DNA of 64,000 nucleotides from Gordonia namibiensis NBRC 108229. GTDB taxonomy: Bacteria; Actinomycetota; Actinomycetes; Mycobacteriales; Mycobacteriaceae. Positions 16,529 to 26,218 of this stretch are shown here, in pieces (positions within the stretch are counted from its first letter, which is position 1; each line of letters begins with the position of its first letter). The notes below the pieces were generated by a model. The model saw only the letters and a program-made list of their open reading frames with translations, searched no databases and was not told the DNA's origin. The DNA is taken from the NCBI RefSeq assembly GCF_000298235.1, contig NZ_BAHE01000022.1, forward strand, positions 62,001 to 126,000, read 5' to 3'. A program made the position numbers and the translations under genes.

Positions 16529-16560
16529 AAGAGCCGGTGACCAACAGGTCACCGGCTCTT
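16529..16560 (-). terminator. Terminator of the amidohydrolase gene
   Basis: Perfect 14-bp stem AAGAGCCGGTGACC / GGTCACCGGCTCTT with a 4-base loop, 24 bases past the stop at 16585. Confidence 0.75.
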
Positions 16561-16584
16561 GCCGAGGTGTCCGGCGAGGGTTGA

Positions 16585-17823
16585 TCAGACTGCGTATCCG
16601 CCACGGTTGGAGGCGGTCTTGCCCTCCTTGAGGACGAGCAGGATGTTGTCGTGGTCGGCCAGCGAATCGATGTCGGCGAGCGGATCGCCCTTGACGACGA
16701 CGACGTCGGCGAGCTTGCCGGCCTCGAGGGTGCCCAGCTTGTCGGCGACATCGCAGAGCTCGGCCGAGGTCTTGGTGCCGGCGACGATCGCCTGCATCGG
16801 GGTCATGCCGCCGAACTTGACCAGACAGCCGAGCTCGCCGAGGGTGGCGCCGTGATCGGGGACCAGACCGGCGTCGGTGCCGACGGCGACCTTGATACCG
16901 GCCTCGATCGACGCCGCGATGGACTCGTGGGCCAGCTTGTGCCACTTCTCGGACTTCGCCACCGCCTGCGGCGTCGCGGTGTCCGGCTTCAGGGTCTCGA
17001 TCAAGGTGGGGACCAGGAACTGGCCGCGTTCGACCATCTCCGTACGAAGTTCATCGGTGAGCGCGTAACCATGCTCGATGGAGTGCGCGCCGCCCTGGAC
17101 GGCGGCCTGGATACCGAGGAAACCGATCGCGTGCGCGGCGACCTTGCGTCCGCCGTAGTTCTCGGCCTCCTCGACCAGCGCGGCGACGATCTCGGTGCGG
17201 GCGCCCAGCCAGTCCGGATCGTCACTCGGCGAGGACACACCGCCGCTGGAGGCGACCTTGATGACATCGACGCCGCTGCGGAGCAACTCGCGGACGGCCT
17301 TGCGCGCCTCGTCGACGGTGTCGACCAGCTCGCCGCCGATCAGGCTGGTTCCGCTGAGGCCCGACGGGATGTGGAAATCGGCGTGGCCACCGGTCTGGCT
17401 CAGCATCTTGTCGGCGACCAGCAGGCGCGGGCCGGCGACCAGACCGTGGGCGACGGCATCGCGAACGCCCACGTCGATGCCCATGAGGTCACGGACGGTG
17501 GTGACACCGGCTTCGATGGTGGTCTTGAGCCGGTCGATGAGCTCGAAGAAGCGGTATGAGGGCGGCACCATCGCGGCCATGATCGGCGAGCCCTTGGTTC
17601 CGGGCAGGGAGAGGTGCACGTGGCAGTCGAAGAATCCGGGGGTCACGGTGTTGCCACCGACATCCACCTTCACGGGCTTCGTCGACTCGTCGATCTGCGG
17701 GGCGCCGTCGGCTGCTCCGGCGTAGGTGATCTTGCCGTCGTCGATCACGACGACAGCGTCGGCGATCGGATCGGCACCCGTCCCGTCGATCAGGCGAGCA
17801 TTGTGAAGGATGGTTGTCGTCAT
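16585..17823 (-). CDS. Metal-dependent amidohydrolase (imidazolonepropionase/prolidase-like)
   Basis: 412 residues, ATG at 17823. Amidohydrolase-superfamily protein with a small beta-sandwich at both ends and a TIM barrel: the first metal motif is GFFDCHVHLSLPG (His68/70 region), later VAAHAIGF and IEHGYAL supply His ligands, and VGTDAGLVPDHG the catalytic Asp. Members hydrolyse dipeptides (Xaa-Arg/Lys), imidazolonepropionate or related amides; the N-terminal HNARLIDGTGADPI and C-terminal KTASNRGGYAV are typical of the dipeptidase-like branch. No histidine-degradation genes are nearby, so a peptidase or generic amidase role is likelier than HutI. Confidence 0.82.
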   Translation of the reverse strand: MTTTILHNARLIDGTGADPIADAVVVIDDGKITYAGAADGAPQIDESTKPVKVDVGGNTVTPGFFDCHVHLSLPGTKGSPIMAAMVPPSYRFFELIDRLKTTIEAGVTTVRDLMGIDVGVRDAVAHGLVAGPRLLVADKMLSQTGGHADFHIPSGLSGTSLIGGELVDTVDEARKAVRELLRSGVDVIKVASSGGVSSPSDDPDWLGARTEIVAALVEEAENYGGRKVAAHAIGFLGIQAAVQGGAHSIEHGYALTDELRTEMVERGQFLVPTLIETLKPDTATPQAVAKSEKWHKLAHESIAASIEAGIKVAVGTDAGLVPDHGATLGELGCLVKFGGMTPMQAIVAGTKTSAELCDVADKLGTLEAGKLADVVVVKGDPLADIDSLADHDNILLVLKEGKTASNRGGYAV

Positions 17824-17960
17824 AGTCTTTGTTTATACCGTGTATTCATTGTTTTCCTGACATTAGACAGCGAACGTCACAGCAGGTCGCGGGGTCGTGC
17901 GCAGATTTGCGCCGCGGAATTGGCACGAAATTGTCACCCGCCGGATAGGCCCAAAGAAAA

Positions 17961-17997
17961 TGAGGGATTCGTACCGGAATACGGTACGAATCCCTCA
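17961..17997 (-). terminator. Terminator of lpdA
   Basis: Perfect 16-bp stem TGAGGGATTCGTACCG (17961-17976) / inverse (17982-17997), 5-base loop. On the minus strand it is followed by TTTTCTTT. It is the strongest intrinsic terminator in the window. Confidence 0.9.
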
Positions 17998-18012
17998 CTT
18001 CGAGAACATGGC

Positions 18013-19407
18013 CTACAGGTTGATCATGTGCCCGATCGCGCCGTGGAACGTTTCTTGCAGTGCCTCCGACATCGTCGGGTGGGTGTGCACGTTGCGGGCC
18101 AGTTCCTTGGCGGTGAGGTCCCACTTGTGGGCGAGGGTCATCTCCGGGAGCATCTCGGAGACGTTGTCACCCACCAGGTGTCCGCCGAGCAGTTCGTCGG
18201 TGTCGGCGTTGGTGACCAGCTTGGCGAAGCCGGCGGTCTCGCCGAGGCCCTGCGCCTTGCCGTTGGCGCTGAACGGGAACGTGGTGGCCTTCACGTTGTA
18301 GCCCTCGTCCTTGGCCTGCGCCTCGGTGAGGCCGAACGAGGCGACCTGCGGCTGGCAGAACGTGGCGCGCGGCATGAAGCGGTAATCGCCGAGCGTCATG
18401 GTCTCTTCACCCGCAATGGTCTCCGCGGCGACGACACCCTGAGCCTCGGCGACGTGCGCGAGCTGCAGCTTGGCGGTCACGTCACCGATGGCATAGATGC
18501 CCTCGACGTTGGTCCGCATGTAATCGTCGATCGCGATGGCGCCGCGGTCGGTGAGCTCGACACCGGTCTTCTCGAGACCGAAGCCCTCGACGCGCGGGGC
18601 GAAGCCCACGGACATGAGGACCTTGTCGACGGTCAGCTCGCCTTCTTTGTCCTTGGCGTCCTTGTAGGTAACGGTGACGCTGTCGCCGTTGTCGGTGACC
18701 GACTGGACCTTGGTGGAGGTCAGCAGCTTCACGCCGAGCTTCTTGTATTCCTTGGCGACGGCCTTCGACGAGTCGGCGTCCTCGTTGGGCAGGACGCGGT
18801 CGAGGAACTCGACGATGGTGACGTCGACTCCGTAGTTGGCGAGCACGTAGCCGAACTCCATGCCGATGGCGCCCGCGCCGACGATCACGATGGACTCGGG
18901 CAGCTCACGGGTGAGGATCTGGGTCTCGTAGGTGACCACGTTCTCCGACAGTTCGACGCCCGGGAGCAGCTTCACGGTCGAGCCGGTGTCGATGATGACG
19001 TTGTCGAAGGTGATCTCGCGATCGCCGACCTTGATGGTCTTGGCGTCGGTGAACACGCCATAGCCGTCGATCTCGGTGATCTTGTTCTTCTTCATGAGGT
19101 AGTGGACGCCCTTGACGATGCCGTCCGACACCTTGCGGCTGCGGTCGAACGCCGCGCCGAAGTCGAAGGACACGTCACCACTCATGCCGAAGGTCTTGGC
19201 CTGGTGGTTGAAGATGTGCGCGAGTTCCGCGTTCCGCAGCAACGCCTTGGACGGGATACATCCGACGTTGAGACACACACCGCCCCAGTACTTCTCCTCG
19301 ATGACGGCGGTTTTCATGCCCAGTTGAGCCGACCGGATCGCGGCTACGTACCCACCTGGACCTGCACCCAATACAACTGTTTGAAAGTGTTCAGCCACGA
19401 CAGCCAC
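18013..19407 (-). CDS. lpdA: Dihydrolipoyl dehydrogenase (E3)
   Basis: 464 residues from the GTG at 19407, chosen over a GTG three codons later because GAGGAG is seven bases upstream and the length then equals that of M. tuberculosis LpdC. FAD-binding [10 protein letters not shown] (residues 11-20), redox disulfide [11 protein letters not shown] (Cys45, Cys50), NAD-binding [14 protein letters not shown] motif YAIGDV, and the C-terminal His-Glu pair in HTHPTMSE (His443). It reoxidises lipoyl groups of pyruvate and 2-oxoglutarate dehydrogenases; in mycobacteria it also serves peroxynitrite reductase. It is a monocistronic unit with a strong terminator, divergent from a TetR gene. Confidence 0.96.
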   Translation of the reverse strand: MAVVAEHFQTVVLGAGPGGYVAAIRSAQLGMKTAVIEEKYWGGVCLNVGCIPSKALLRNAELAHIFNHQAKTFGMSGDVSFDFGAAFDRSRKVSDGIVKGVHYLMKKNKITEIDGYGVFTDAKTIKVGDREITFDNVIIDTGSTVKLLPGVELSENVVTYETQILTRELPESIVIVGAGAIGMEFGYVLANYGVDVTIVEFLDRVLPNEDADSSKAVAKEYKKLGVKLLTSTKVQSVTDNGDSVTVTYKDAKDKEGELTVDKVLMSVGFAPRVEGFGLEKTGVELTDRGAIAIDDYMRTNVEGIYAIGDVTAKLQLAHVAEAQGVVAAETIAGEETMTLGDYRFMPRATFCQPQVASFGLTEAQAKDEGYNVKATTFPFSANGKAQGLGETAGFAKLVTNADTDELLGGHLVGDNVSEMLPEMTLAHKWDLTAKELARNVHTHPTMSEALQETFHGAIGHMINL

Positions 19408-19470
19408 CCTACGTCTCCTCTGTTGATCGCCGCAGTCCGTCCCACTACTCTCCGGTAACTTCTCGGCGGA

Positions 19471-19487
19471 TTCAATCACTGTTTGAA
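19471..19487. promoter_or_regulatory. Possible operator between lpdA and the TetR gene
   Basis: TTCAATCACTGTTTGAA has perfect 5-bp inverted arms. TGTTTGA is also directly repeated 12 bases apart (19480-19486, 19492-19498). It lies 32 bases before the TetR start and 64 bases upstream of lpdA, so it could control either. Confidence 0.35.
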
Positions 19488-19518
19488 ACGCTGTTTGATC
19501 TGTGGTTTCATCCCACCT

Positions 19519-20139
19519 GTGACCCAGACCACCGACTCGACGCCGTCCGGGGCCGGGTCGACCGGCACCCGAGAGGCCCTGCTCGCCGTCGCCGAGCGCC
19601 TCTTCCTGGCCGACGGCTACGACAAGGTGTCCGTCCGCGCGATCTGCGCCGCCGCCGACGCCAACCCCGCCGCCGTCCACTATCACTTCGGGACCAAGGA
19701 CGATCTGACCATCGCTCTGCTGGAGTCACGGCTGGCCCCGTGCTGGTCCGACGCCATGTCGTCGATCGATCCCGGGTCCGACTCCGTGCGGCACATCGTG
19801 GACGTGCTGCTCGCGCCCTTCGTCGAACTCCAGACCGATCCGACCGGCCACCTGCACCTGCGCCTGCTGTCGCGGTTCGTGCTCAGCCATCCCAACGTCA
19901 ACTGGACCGCCCGCTGGTTCGGGCTCGACCCGTTCGCCGACATCCTGCTCGACGCCATCCCCGGACTCCCCGCCCGCGCGGCACGCCGTCGCTGGGCACT
20001 CGCCTTCCAGCTGATCCTCCTGCGCTTCGGCAGCACCGAGCCGCTCGACGCACAGGCCGTCGACGCCCTCGCGGGGTTCGTCACCGCGGGATTGTCTGCA
20101 CCACCAGATCCCAGCCCGTCCGAGAAAGAAAACGAATGA
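19519..20139 (+). CDS. TetR-family transcriptional regulator
   Basis: 206 residues from the GTG at 19519 (TQTTDSTPS); the 12 codons upstream look non-coding. The helix-turn-helix is visible: [44 protein letters not shown]. The C-terminal ligand domain is of the TetR_C_33/CecR-like type. Its stop overlaps or closely precedes the start of the flavin oxidoreductase, so it probably controls that enzyme and itself. Ligand unknown. Confidence 0.85.
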   Translation: MTQTTDSTPSGAGSTGTREALLAVAERLFLADGYDKVSVRAICAAADANPAAVHYHFGTKDDLTIALLESRLAPCWSDAMSSIDPGSDSVRHIVDVLLAPFVELQTDPTGHLHLRLLSRFVLSHPNVNWTARWFGLDPFADILLDAIPGLPARAARRRWALAFQLILLRFGSTEPLDAQAVDALAGFVTAGLSAPPDPSPSEKENE

Positions 20140-20150
20140 GAGGAACCGAC

Positions 20151-21431
20151 GTGGACAGCCCCGACGCCGGACCGTTCAGCCCGGCCAAGCTCGGCCCACT
20201 CACCCTGCGGAACCGACTGATCAAGTGCGCCACCTTCGAGGGAATGACGCCCGACGCACTCGTCACCGACGAACTCGTCGAGTTCCACCGCGAGGTCGCG
20301 GCCGGTGGGGTCGCGATGAGCACAGTCGCCTACTGCGCCGTCTCACCGGAGGGTCGCACCGACCGCCACCAGATCTGGATGCGCCCCGAGGCGATGCCCG
20401 GTCTGCGCAAGCTGACCGACGCCATCCACTCCGAGGGCGCACTCGCCGCCGCGCAGCTCGGCCATGCCGGCGCGGTCGCGAACTCGGTGTCGAACCGGGC
20501 GAAGGCCTGGGGGCCGGGCCGTATCCCCGCACCGATGGGGATGTCCCTGACGCACAAGGCGAGTGTCTCCGACATCGCCGAACTGCGGGTGAAGTTCCGG
20601 CAGGCCGCCCGCATCGCCGTCGACTCCGGCTTCGACGGACTCGAGATCCACTGCGGCCACAACTATCTCATCTCCAGCTTCCTGTCTCCCCTGCTCAACC
20701 ACCGCCGCGACGCTTACGGCGGCAGCCTCGTCAACCGCGCCCGCATGGCACGCGAGGTCGTCGAGAGTGTGCGAGAGGAAGTCGGCGACGAGGCCGCGAT
20801 CTGGGTGAAGCTCAACACCTACGACGGCGTCGGCAAGCCCGACATCGAACGGTCGCCGGAAGCACGTGCGAAAGGCCGCGCCAAGCTGAGCAGCTTCAAC
20901 GTCGACGAGGCATGCCAGGTGGCGCAGCTGCTGGAGTCCGACGGCCATCTCGACGCCATCGAACCCACTGCGGGCAGCTCGCTGCTCAACCCGATGTACC
21001 TGTTCCACGGCGAGGCCCCGCGCAAGGAGTTCGCCGCCGCCTTCTCGGGTCCGATGAAATACGGACTCAAGGCTTTCGCACCGATCTTCCTCAAGCGCTA
21101 CCAGTACCACGACGGCTATCTGCTACCGCTCGCGCGCGAACTGCGGAAGGCCGTCGACCTGCCGATGATCCTGCTCGGCGGCGTCACCGACCGGGCCTCG
21201 ATGGACACCGCGATGGCCGAGGGCTTCGAGTTCATGGCGATGGGCCGCGCGATCCTGCGGGAGCCGGATCTGCCGCTGCGGATTGCCGCGGACCCGACGA
21301 CGACGTCGAAGTGCGTGCACTGCAACCTCTGCATGCCGACGATCTACTCGCACACGCGCTGCCCGATCCGCACCGGCGAGGTGCCCGATCCGCTGGCGAT
21401 CTCACCGACGGTGAGCGGTTCGGCGAGCTGA
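20151..21431 (+). CDS. NADH:flavin oxidoreductase (old yellow enzyme family) with Fe-S motif
   Basis: 426 residues from the GTG at 20151 (SD GAGAGGA six bases away); an ATG at 20136 that overlaps the TetR stop is an alternative. TIM-barrel FMN enzyme: SPAKLGPLTLRNRLIKCATFEGM, HAGAVANS, GLEIHCGHNYLISSFLSP, NRRDAYGGS (as HRRDAYGGS), and phosphate site LLGGV. After the barrel it carries a Cys cluster, CVHCNLCMPTIYSHTRC, like the 4Fe-4S motif of 2,4-dienoyl-CoA reductase and trimethylamine dehydrogenase. The C-terminal FAD/NAD domains of those enzymes are missing. It probably reduces an activated alkene with electrons delivered from another reductase. Confidence 0.8.
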   Translation: MDSPDAGPFSPAKLGPLTLRNRLIKCATFEGMTPDALVTDELVEFHREVAAGGVAMSTVAYCAVSPEGRTDRHQIWMRPEAMPGLRKLTDAIHSEGALAAAQLGHAGAVANSVSNRAKAWGPGRIPAPMGMSLTHKASVSDIAELRVKFRQAARIAVDSGFDGLEIHCGHNYLISSFLSPLLNHRRDAYGGSLVNRARMAREVVESVREEVGDEAAIWVKLNTYDGVGKPDIERSPEARAKGRAKLSSFNVDEACQVAQLLESDGHLDAIEPTAGSSLLNPMYLFHGEAPRKEFAAAFSGPMKYGLKAFAPIFLKRYQYHDGYLLPLARELRKAVDLPMILLGGVTDRASMDTAMAEGFEFMAMGRAILREPDLPLRIAADPTTTSKCVHCNLCMPTIYSHTRCPIRTGEVPDPLAISPTVSGSAS

Positions 21432-21441
21432 CGCCCGCGGT

Positions 21442-21486
21442 AGCTGTCGCGTGTCGTGGCGCTCACCGCCCCGATACGCGACAGCT
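21442..21486. terminator. Hairpin between convergent genes
   Basis: AGCTGTCGCGT (21442-21452) pairs with ACGCGACAGCT (21476-21486); 23-base loop. It lies in the 58-base gap between the flavin oxidoreductase and the convergent serine hydrolase. Confidence 0.5.
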
Positions 21487-21489
21487 GCC

Positions 21490-23172
21490 TCAGCTACGTA
21501 GGAAGACCCCGTCGCTCTCTTCGTCGTCGTAGTACTCGATCGTCATCTTCGGTCCATCGAAGGTGACCTTCGAAACGGTGCCGATCTGGGCGTTCTCGTT
21601 GTGCAGCGGGAACGTGAAGGTGTTGGCATCCCAGTGCGTCAGTTCGTGTTTGCGGACGCCGCCGGGCCCCATCTCGAGGACGAGTTTGCCGTCGCGCTCG
21701 ACGATCTCGGTCGGCCCGTAGACGGTGTTGGCGTAGGTTCCCACGAAGGTCGGTAGAGGCTGTGGCGGTGCCGCATTCGCCGGCGCTTGCTTGCCGACGA
21801 GTTCACCGTCGGGCTGGCTCATCTCGGCGTAGGCCTTCCCGTAGAGCTCACGCCAGTCACTGCGGATCTCGCCGTACTGCACCAGATCCATGAACTCCGC
21901 CGCCAGCGCGTCGGCCGCACCGATCGGGGCGGCGTTGGTGAGCACGATGATCGCGGTGTCCGCCGACGGCAGGATCGAGAAGGCGGTGCCGGCTCCCGAC
22001 GCGAACGCGCCGGCGTGACTGAACTGGGTACGCGCGTCGGTGGTCACGCCGACGTTGAACCCGTAACCGTAGAAACCGGCGCGAACGTTCGGGCTCGCCG
22101 GCGGGTTCGACACGATCTGCGGCGAGGTCGCAGGCAGCAGCGCATCCGGGGCGACGATCTCCGCGCCTTCGTGCTTGCCCTGCGCCAGAACCATCTTCAG
22201 CCAGGTGGCCATGTCGTTGACCGTCGAACTGACACCGCCGGCAGGCGTCTGCGCGTCGGGATCACGGGGGATGTCGGTCTTGGCCCACTTCCCGTCGATC
22301 TTGATGTGCCCGACGGCCCGGTCGGCGCGCTTCTCGAAGTCGGCGTAGCGGGAACTGGTGCTGGTCATGCCCAGCGGCCCGTAGATGAGGTCCTGAGACA
22401 GCGTCGGCCAGTCCTTGCCCACCTTCGCGGCGACGGCCTCACCGCCGGTGGTCACACCGAAGTTGGTGTAGGCGTAACTGATCCGGAACGGATCGAGGGG
22501 CATGAAGCGGAGCCGCTGGAGGATCTCGGTTCGCGAGTAACCCATGTCCTCGAGTTTGTCGCCGGCGTGATCGGGCAAACCGGATCGGTGCGAGTACATG
22601 TCCGCGACGGTCACCGTGCGGGTGACGTACGGGTCGGACAGGGCGAACCACGGCAGCCCCTCGACGATCGGCATGTCCCAGGCGACGGTCTTGTCGGTCA
22701 CGGCCGCCCCGACCACCGTGGACCCGACCGACTTCGACACGGACGCCAGCTGGAACACCGTGTTGGGGTCGACCTTCTGACCGGTGGTCAGATCCTTGAC
22801 CCCGAACCCCTTCGCGTACTTGGTCTCTCCGCCCGACACCACGGCCACCGCCATACCGGGCAGCCCCGTCGACGACATCAACGACCCGACGAGTCCGTCG
22901 AGTTGTCCGACGGCCTTGTCCACCGAGCCCTCGGGCAACGGCACCGCGTCCACGGCATTGGGGTTCGCCAGCGCCGATGCCCCGGACGGTTCGGTCGGCG
23001 GGTTGCCGGTACCCGACGAGGCGGTGTCGCAGGCCGCGACGAGGGCGACGATCGAGAGGGCCGAGCAGGCCGCGAGTGACACGCGCCCCCATCTCGGACC
23101 GTGGTGTCGTGGGCGTCGTCCTGCGGTGGAGCCGGCGGAGCGTCGGACAGGGACCGAATCGAAAGTGGGCAT
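21490..23172 (-). CDS. Serine hydrolase (beta-lactamase family) lipoprotein
   Basis: 560 residues from the ATG at 23172 with GAGGAG seven bases upstream. A basic N-terminus, hydrophobic stretch and lipobox LVAAC (Cys about 48) predict a lipidated envelope protein. The class C/esterase-type penicillin-binding fold follows: SVSK with Ser144 and Lys147 as the SxxK catalytic pair, YTN in ISYAYTNFG, and SHAGAF in place of KTG. The C-terminal 130 residues form a DUF3471-like beta domain. Likely a D-alanyl-D-alanine carboxypeptidase-like enzyme or an esterase acting at the cell surface; true beta-lactamase activity is less likely. Monocistronic, divergent from the prolyl oligopeptidase gene. Confidence 0.85.
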   Translation of the reverse strand: MPTFDSVPVRRSAGSTAGRRPRHHGPRWGRVSLAACSALSIVALVAACDTASSGTGNPPTEPSGASALANPNAVDAVPLPEGSVDKAVGQLDGLVGSLMSSTGLPGMAVAVVSGGETKYAKGFGVKDLTTGQKVDPNTVFQLASVSKSVGSTVVGAAVTDKTVAWDMPIVEGLPWFALSDPYVTRTVTVADMYSHRSGLPDHAGDKLEDMGYSRTEILQRLRFMPLDPFRISYAYTNFGVTTGGEAVAAKVGKDWPTLSQDLIYGPLGMTSTSSRYADFEKRADRAVGHIKIDGKWAKTDIPRDPDAQTPAGGVSSTVNDMATWLKMVLAQGKHEGAEIVAPDALLPATSPQIVSNPPASPNVRAGFYGYGFNVGVTTDARTQFSHAGAFASGAGTAFSILPSADTAIIVLTNAAPIGAADALAAEFMDLVQYGEIRSDWRELYGKAYAEMSQPDGELVGKQAPANAAPPQPLPTFVGTYANTVYGPTEIVERDGKLVLEMGPGGVRKHELTHWDANTFTFPLHNENAQIGTVSKVTFDGPKMTIEYYDDEESDGVFLRS

Positions 23173-23335
23173 GCGGATCTCCTCATCCTCGCGGGAGAAA
23201 GATACCGCGAAGGACGCCCTGACATGCACGTTCCGTGGTTCACCGGCACGATTTCGGCCAGGACGGGCACAGACGTGACGTGAGCGGGGCCTGCATCCTC
23301 GGTGACCGGCAGCCGTCCCGCGTAAGTTGGACGCC

Positions 23336-25393
23336 ATGACCGAGCAGGCCGACGGCATCTCCACCAGCACCGACACCGACGATCCGTTCCTCTGGCTCGA
23401 GGACGTCACCGGCGACGATGCGCTGGCCTGGGTACGCTCCCACAACGAACCGACCGTCGAGACGCTGTCGTCGGACCGCTTCCGCGACATGGAGGCATCA
23501 GCTCTGGCGATCCTCGACACCGACGACCGGATCCCGTTCGTCCGACGCCGCGGCGGGTTCCTCTACAACTTCTGGCGCGATGCGGCCAATCCCCGCGGGC
23601 TCTGGCGGCGGACGACGCTGGAGTCCTACGTGACCGATACACCCGATTGGGAGATCATCCTCGACGTCGACGAACTCGCGCACACCGAGGACGAGAACTG
23701 GGTGTGGTCGGGGGCCACGGTGCTCCGTCCCGAGTACGAACGAGCGCTGGTCTCGCTGTCCCGGGGCGGCGCCGACGCGAGTGTGATCCGCGAGTTCGAC
23801 ATCCCGACACGGCAGTGGATCACCGACGGTTTCACGCTGCCGGAGAACAAGTCGAGCGTGCGCTGGATCGACCGCGACACCGTCTATGTCGGAACCGATT
23901 TCGGCGAACAACCGGACGGTGTCGGATCGTTGACCGACTCCGGTTACCCCCGCGTGGTGAAACGCTGGTCGAGGGGCACCCCGCTGGAGGCCGCGACCAC
24001 CGTCTTCGCCGGTGAGAAGAGCGATGTCTCGGTGCACGCGATCTACGACGACACCCCCGGGTTCGAGCGACACTTCATCTCGCGCTCGACGGATTTCTTC
24101 AACTCGCTGATGTACGAATTGCGCGACGGCGAACCGGAACTCGTCGACGTCCCGACCGATGCCCATGCGGGTGTGCGGATGAATTGGCTGCTGGTGATGA
24201 CGCGGTCGGAGTGGACGGTCGGCGGCACGACCCACGAACCGGGCACCCTGCTGGCCTTCGACTACGACGACTACCGCGCCGGCGGCCGCGATGCGACCGT
24301 GCTGTTCACCCCGGACGCCCACACGAGCCTCGTCGACTATGCCTACACGCGTTCGCAACTGATCATCGTGACGCTGCACGACGTCCACACCAGGGTCGAG
24401 GTGCGCGAGCTGGGCAGTTGGAACGTCATCGACTTTCCCGGGCTCCCCGACCTCGCCACCGTGTCGGTGCTGGACACCGACCCGGACGAGAGCGATGAGG
24501 TGTTCTGGATGGCCACCTCGTTCACCGACCCGCCGAGCCTGCTGCACAGCAACGGCTCCACGCCGCAGGTCATCAAGCGGAGCCCGACGTACTTCGACTC
24601 CGAATCGGTCGTCGCCGAGCAGCATTTCGCGACCTCGGACGACGGGACACAGATCCCCTATTTCGTGATCCGCCGTCGGGACGTGACCAGCGGCCCCACC
24701 CTGCTCTACGGCTACGGCGGATTCGAGAACTCGCTGACCCCCGGTTACCTGTCGTTGTCGGGCAAGAACTGGATCGAACGCGGCGGCATCTACGTCATCG
24801 CCAACATCCGCGGCGGCGGAGAGTACGGTCCGTCGTGGCACACCCAGGCGCAGAAGGCCGGACGCCACAAGGTGTACGAGGACTTCGCCGCCGTGGCCCG
24901 TGCCCTCGTCGATGCCGGACTCACCACCCCGGAACAGTTGGGCGCACAAGGCGGTTCGAACGGCGGCCTCCTCATGGGTGTCATGCTCACCCGCTACCCG
25001 GAGTTGTTCGGCGCGTTGGTGTGTCAGGTCCCGCTGATCGACATGAAGCGCTATCACCTGCTCCTCGCCGGCGCGTCGTGGGTGGCCGAGTACGGCGACC
25101 CCGACGATCCCGAACAGTGGGAGTTCATGAAGCCGTTCTCGCCGTACCAGAACATCGAACCCGACGCCGCGTACCCGCCGATCCTGGTCACCACCTCCAC
25201 CCGCGACGACCGCGTCCATCCCGGCCACGCCCGCAAACTCGTTGCGCGGCTGGAGGAAACGGGCCACGACGTTCTCTATTACGAGAACATCGAGGGTGGT
25301 CACGGCGGTGCCGCGGACAACAAGCAGGCCGCGTTCAAGTCCGCGCTCGCATTCGAGTTCCTGTGGCGGACGCTCGCTCCCGAGACGGATTGA
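23336..25393 (+). CDS. Prolyl oligopeptidase family serine peptidase (S9)
   Basis: 685 residues from the ATG at 23336; a TAAGTT about 10 bases upstream suggests a leaderless or near-leaderless transcript. A seven-bladed propeller (residues about 70-400) precedes the alpha/beta-hydrolase domain. Catalytic residues: Ser541 in GAQGGSNGGLL, Asp in TSTRDDRVHPGHA, His in EGGHGG. It has no signal peptide, so it is cytoplasmic and cleaves short peptides after proline. It matches the position of Rv0457c in M. tuberculosis. Family length is 680-710, so it is complete. Confidence 0.92.
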   Translation: MTEQADGISTSTDTDDPFLWLEDVTGDDALAWVRSHNEPTVETLSSDRFRDMEASALAILDTDDRIPFVRRRGGFLYNFWRDAANPRGLWRRTTLESYVTDTPDWEIILDVDELAHTEDENWVWSGATVLRPEYERALVSLSRGGADASVIREFDIPTRQWITDGFTLPENKSSVRWIDRDTVYVGTDFGEQPDGVGSLTDSGYPRVVKRWSRGTPLEAATTVFAGEKSDVSVHAIYDDTPGFERHFISRSTDFFNSLMYELRDGEPELVDVPTDAHAGVRMNWLLVMTRSEWTVGGTTHEPGTLLAFDYDDYRAGGRDATVLFTPDAHTSLVDYAYTRSQLIIVTLHDVHTRVEVRELGSWNVIDFPGLPDLATVSVLDTDPDESDEVFWMATSFTDPPSLLHSNGSTPQVIKRSPTYFDSESVVAEQHFATSDDGTQIPYFVIRRRDVTSGPTLLYGYGGFENSLTPGYLSLSGKNWIERGGIYVIANIRGGGEYGPSWHTQAQKAGRHKVYEDFAAVARALVDAGLTTPEQLGAQGGSNGGLLMGVMLTRYPELFGALVCQVPLIDMKRYHLLLAGASWVAEYGDPDDPEQWEFMKPFSPYQNIEPDAAYPPILVTTSTRDDRVHPGHARKLVARLEETGHDVLYYENIEGGHGGAADNKQAAFKSALAFEFLWRTLAPETD

Positions 25394-25470
25394 GGACGCT
25401 GCTCTACTACCCTGGACAGCAGATCACGCGACCGACGACGATGCCGCGCACGACGAGATGAGGAAACCCG

Positions 25471-26154
25471 ATGGGGATCGACTACACCAAGCGCCCGAAA
25501 GCCCAACCGCCGCAACCTCCGACCCCGCCTGCATCCACCCCGCCGGCCCAGCCGGTGTCACTCTCCAAGATCACGCTGACAAAGTCGGCGCCGAGCATCT
25601 CGCTGAGCAAGCAGGGCGCGGCGACCGGCCAGGTGCGCGTGAACCTCAGCTGGACCGCGAACTCCTCCGGCGGCGGCTTCTTCCGCAAGCCCAAGGGCAT
25701 CGACCTCGACCTCGCCTGCCTGTGGGAGTTCACCGACGGCAGCAAGGGAATTGTCCAGGCGCTGGGCAATTCGTTCCAGGCTCCCCGCGACGGACAGCCG
25801 ATCATCTACCTCGACGGCGATGACCGTAGCGGCTCCGGCGGCGAGAACATGTACATCGACCTCGCCGCGACCAACCGGATCCGTCGAATCCTGATCTTCG
25901 CCTACATCTACGAGGGCACGCCGAACTGGGCCAGTGCCAACGGCGTCGTCACGTTGTCACCGGTCAGCGGCCCGCAGATCGAGGTCCGCCTCGACGAGGC
26001 CGACCAGTCCGCCATCTCGTGCGCCATCGCGCTGCTGGAGAACCGCGGCGGCGAACTCGTCATCAACCGCGAGGTGCGCTACATCCGCGGTGCGCAGGAC
26101 AAGGTCGACGAGGCCTACGGCTGGGGCATGAACTGGCGGGGTGCCCGCAAGTAG
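25471..26154 (+). CDS. TerD-family (tellurium/stress) protein
   Basis: 227 residues. A proline-rich N-terminal linker (residues 8-30) is followed by VSLSKITLTKSAPSISL and a calcium-binding TerD domain: VRVNLSWTANSS, GIDLDLACLWEFTDG, then YLDGDDRSGSGGENMYIDL, with the acidic residues that bind Ca in TerD/CABP proteins. C-terminal strands end in YGWGMNWRGARK. TerD proteins belong to chemical-stress modules, usually several copies with TerC and others. Here it is a single gene, 77 bases after the peptidase and unconnected to other ter genes. Its role is undefined. Confidence 0.85.
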   Translation: MGIDYTKRPKAQPPQPPTPPASTPPAQPVSLSKITLTKSAPSISLSKQGAATGQVRVNLSWTANSSGGGFFRKPKGIDLDLACLWEFTDGSKGIVQALGNSFQAPRDGQPIIYLDGDDRSGSGGENMYIDLAATNRIRRILIFAYIYEGTPNWASANGVVTLSPVSGPQIEVRLDEADQSAISCAIALLENRGGELVINREVRYIRGAQDKVDEAYGWGMNWRGARK

Positions 26155-26218
26155 CGCCACGGCGGTCGTAGCATCAGTCGCAGTCCGTGAAAAGGACAAT
26201 CGCGAAAGGACCCCCGCC

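Noticed and set aside
17614..19458. A 614-codon plus-strand frame over lpdA
   Set aside because: Antisense shadow of the lpdA gene; low-complexity Asp/Val/Gly composition, no motif.
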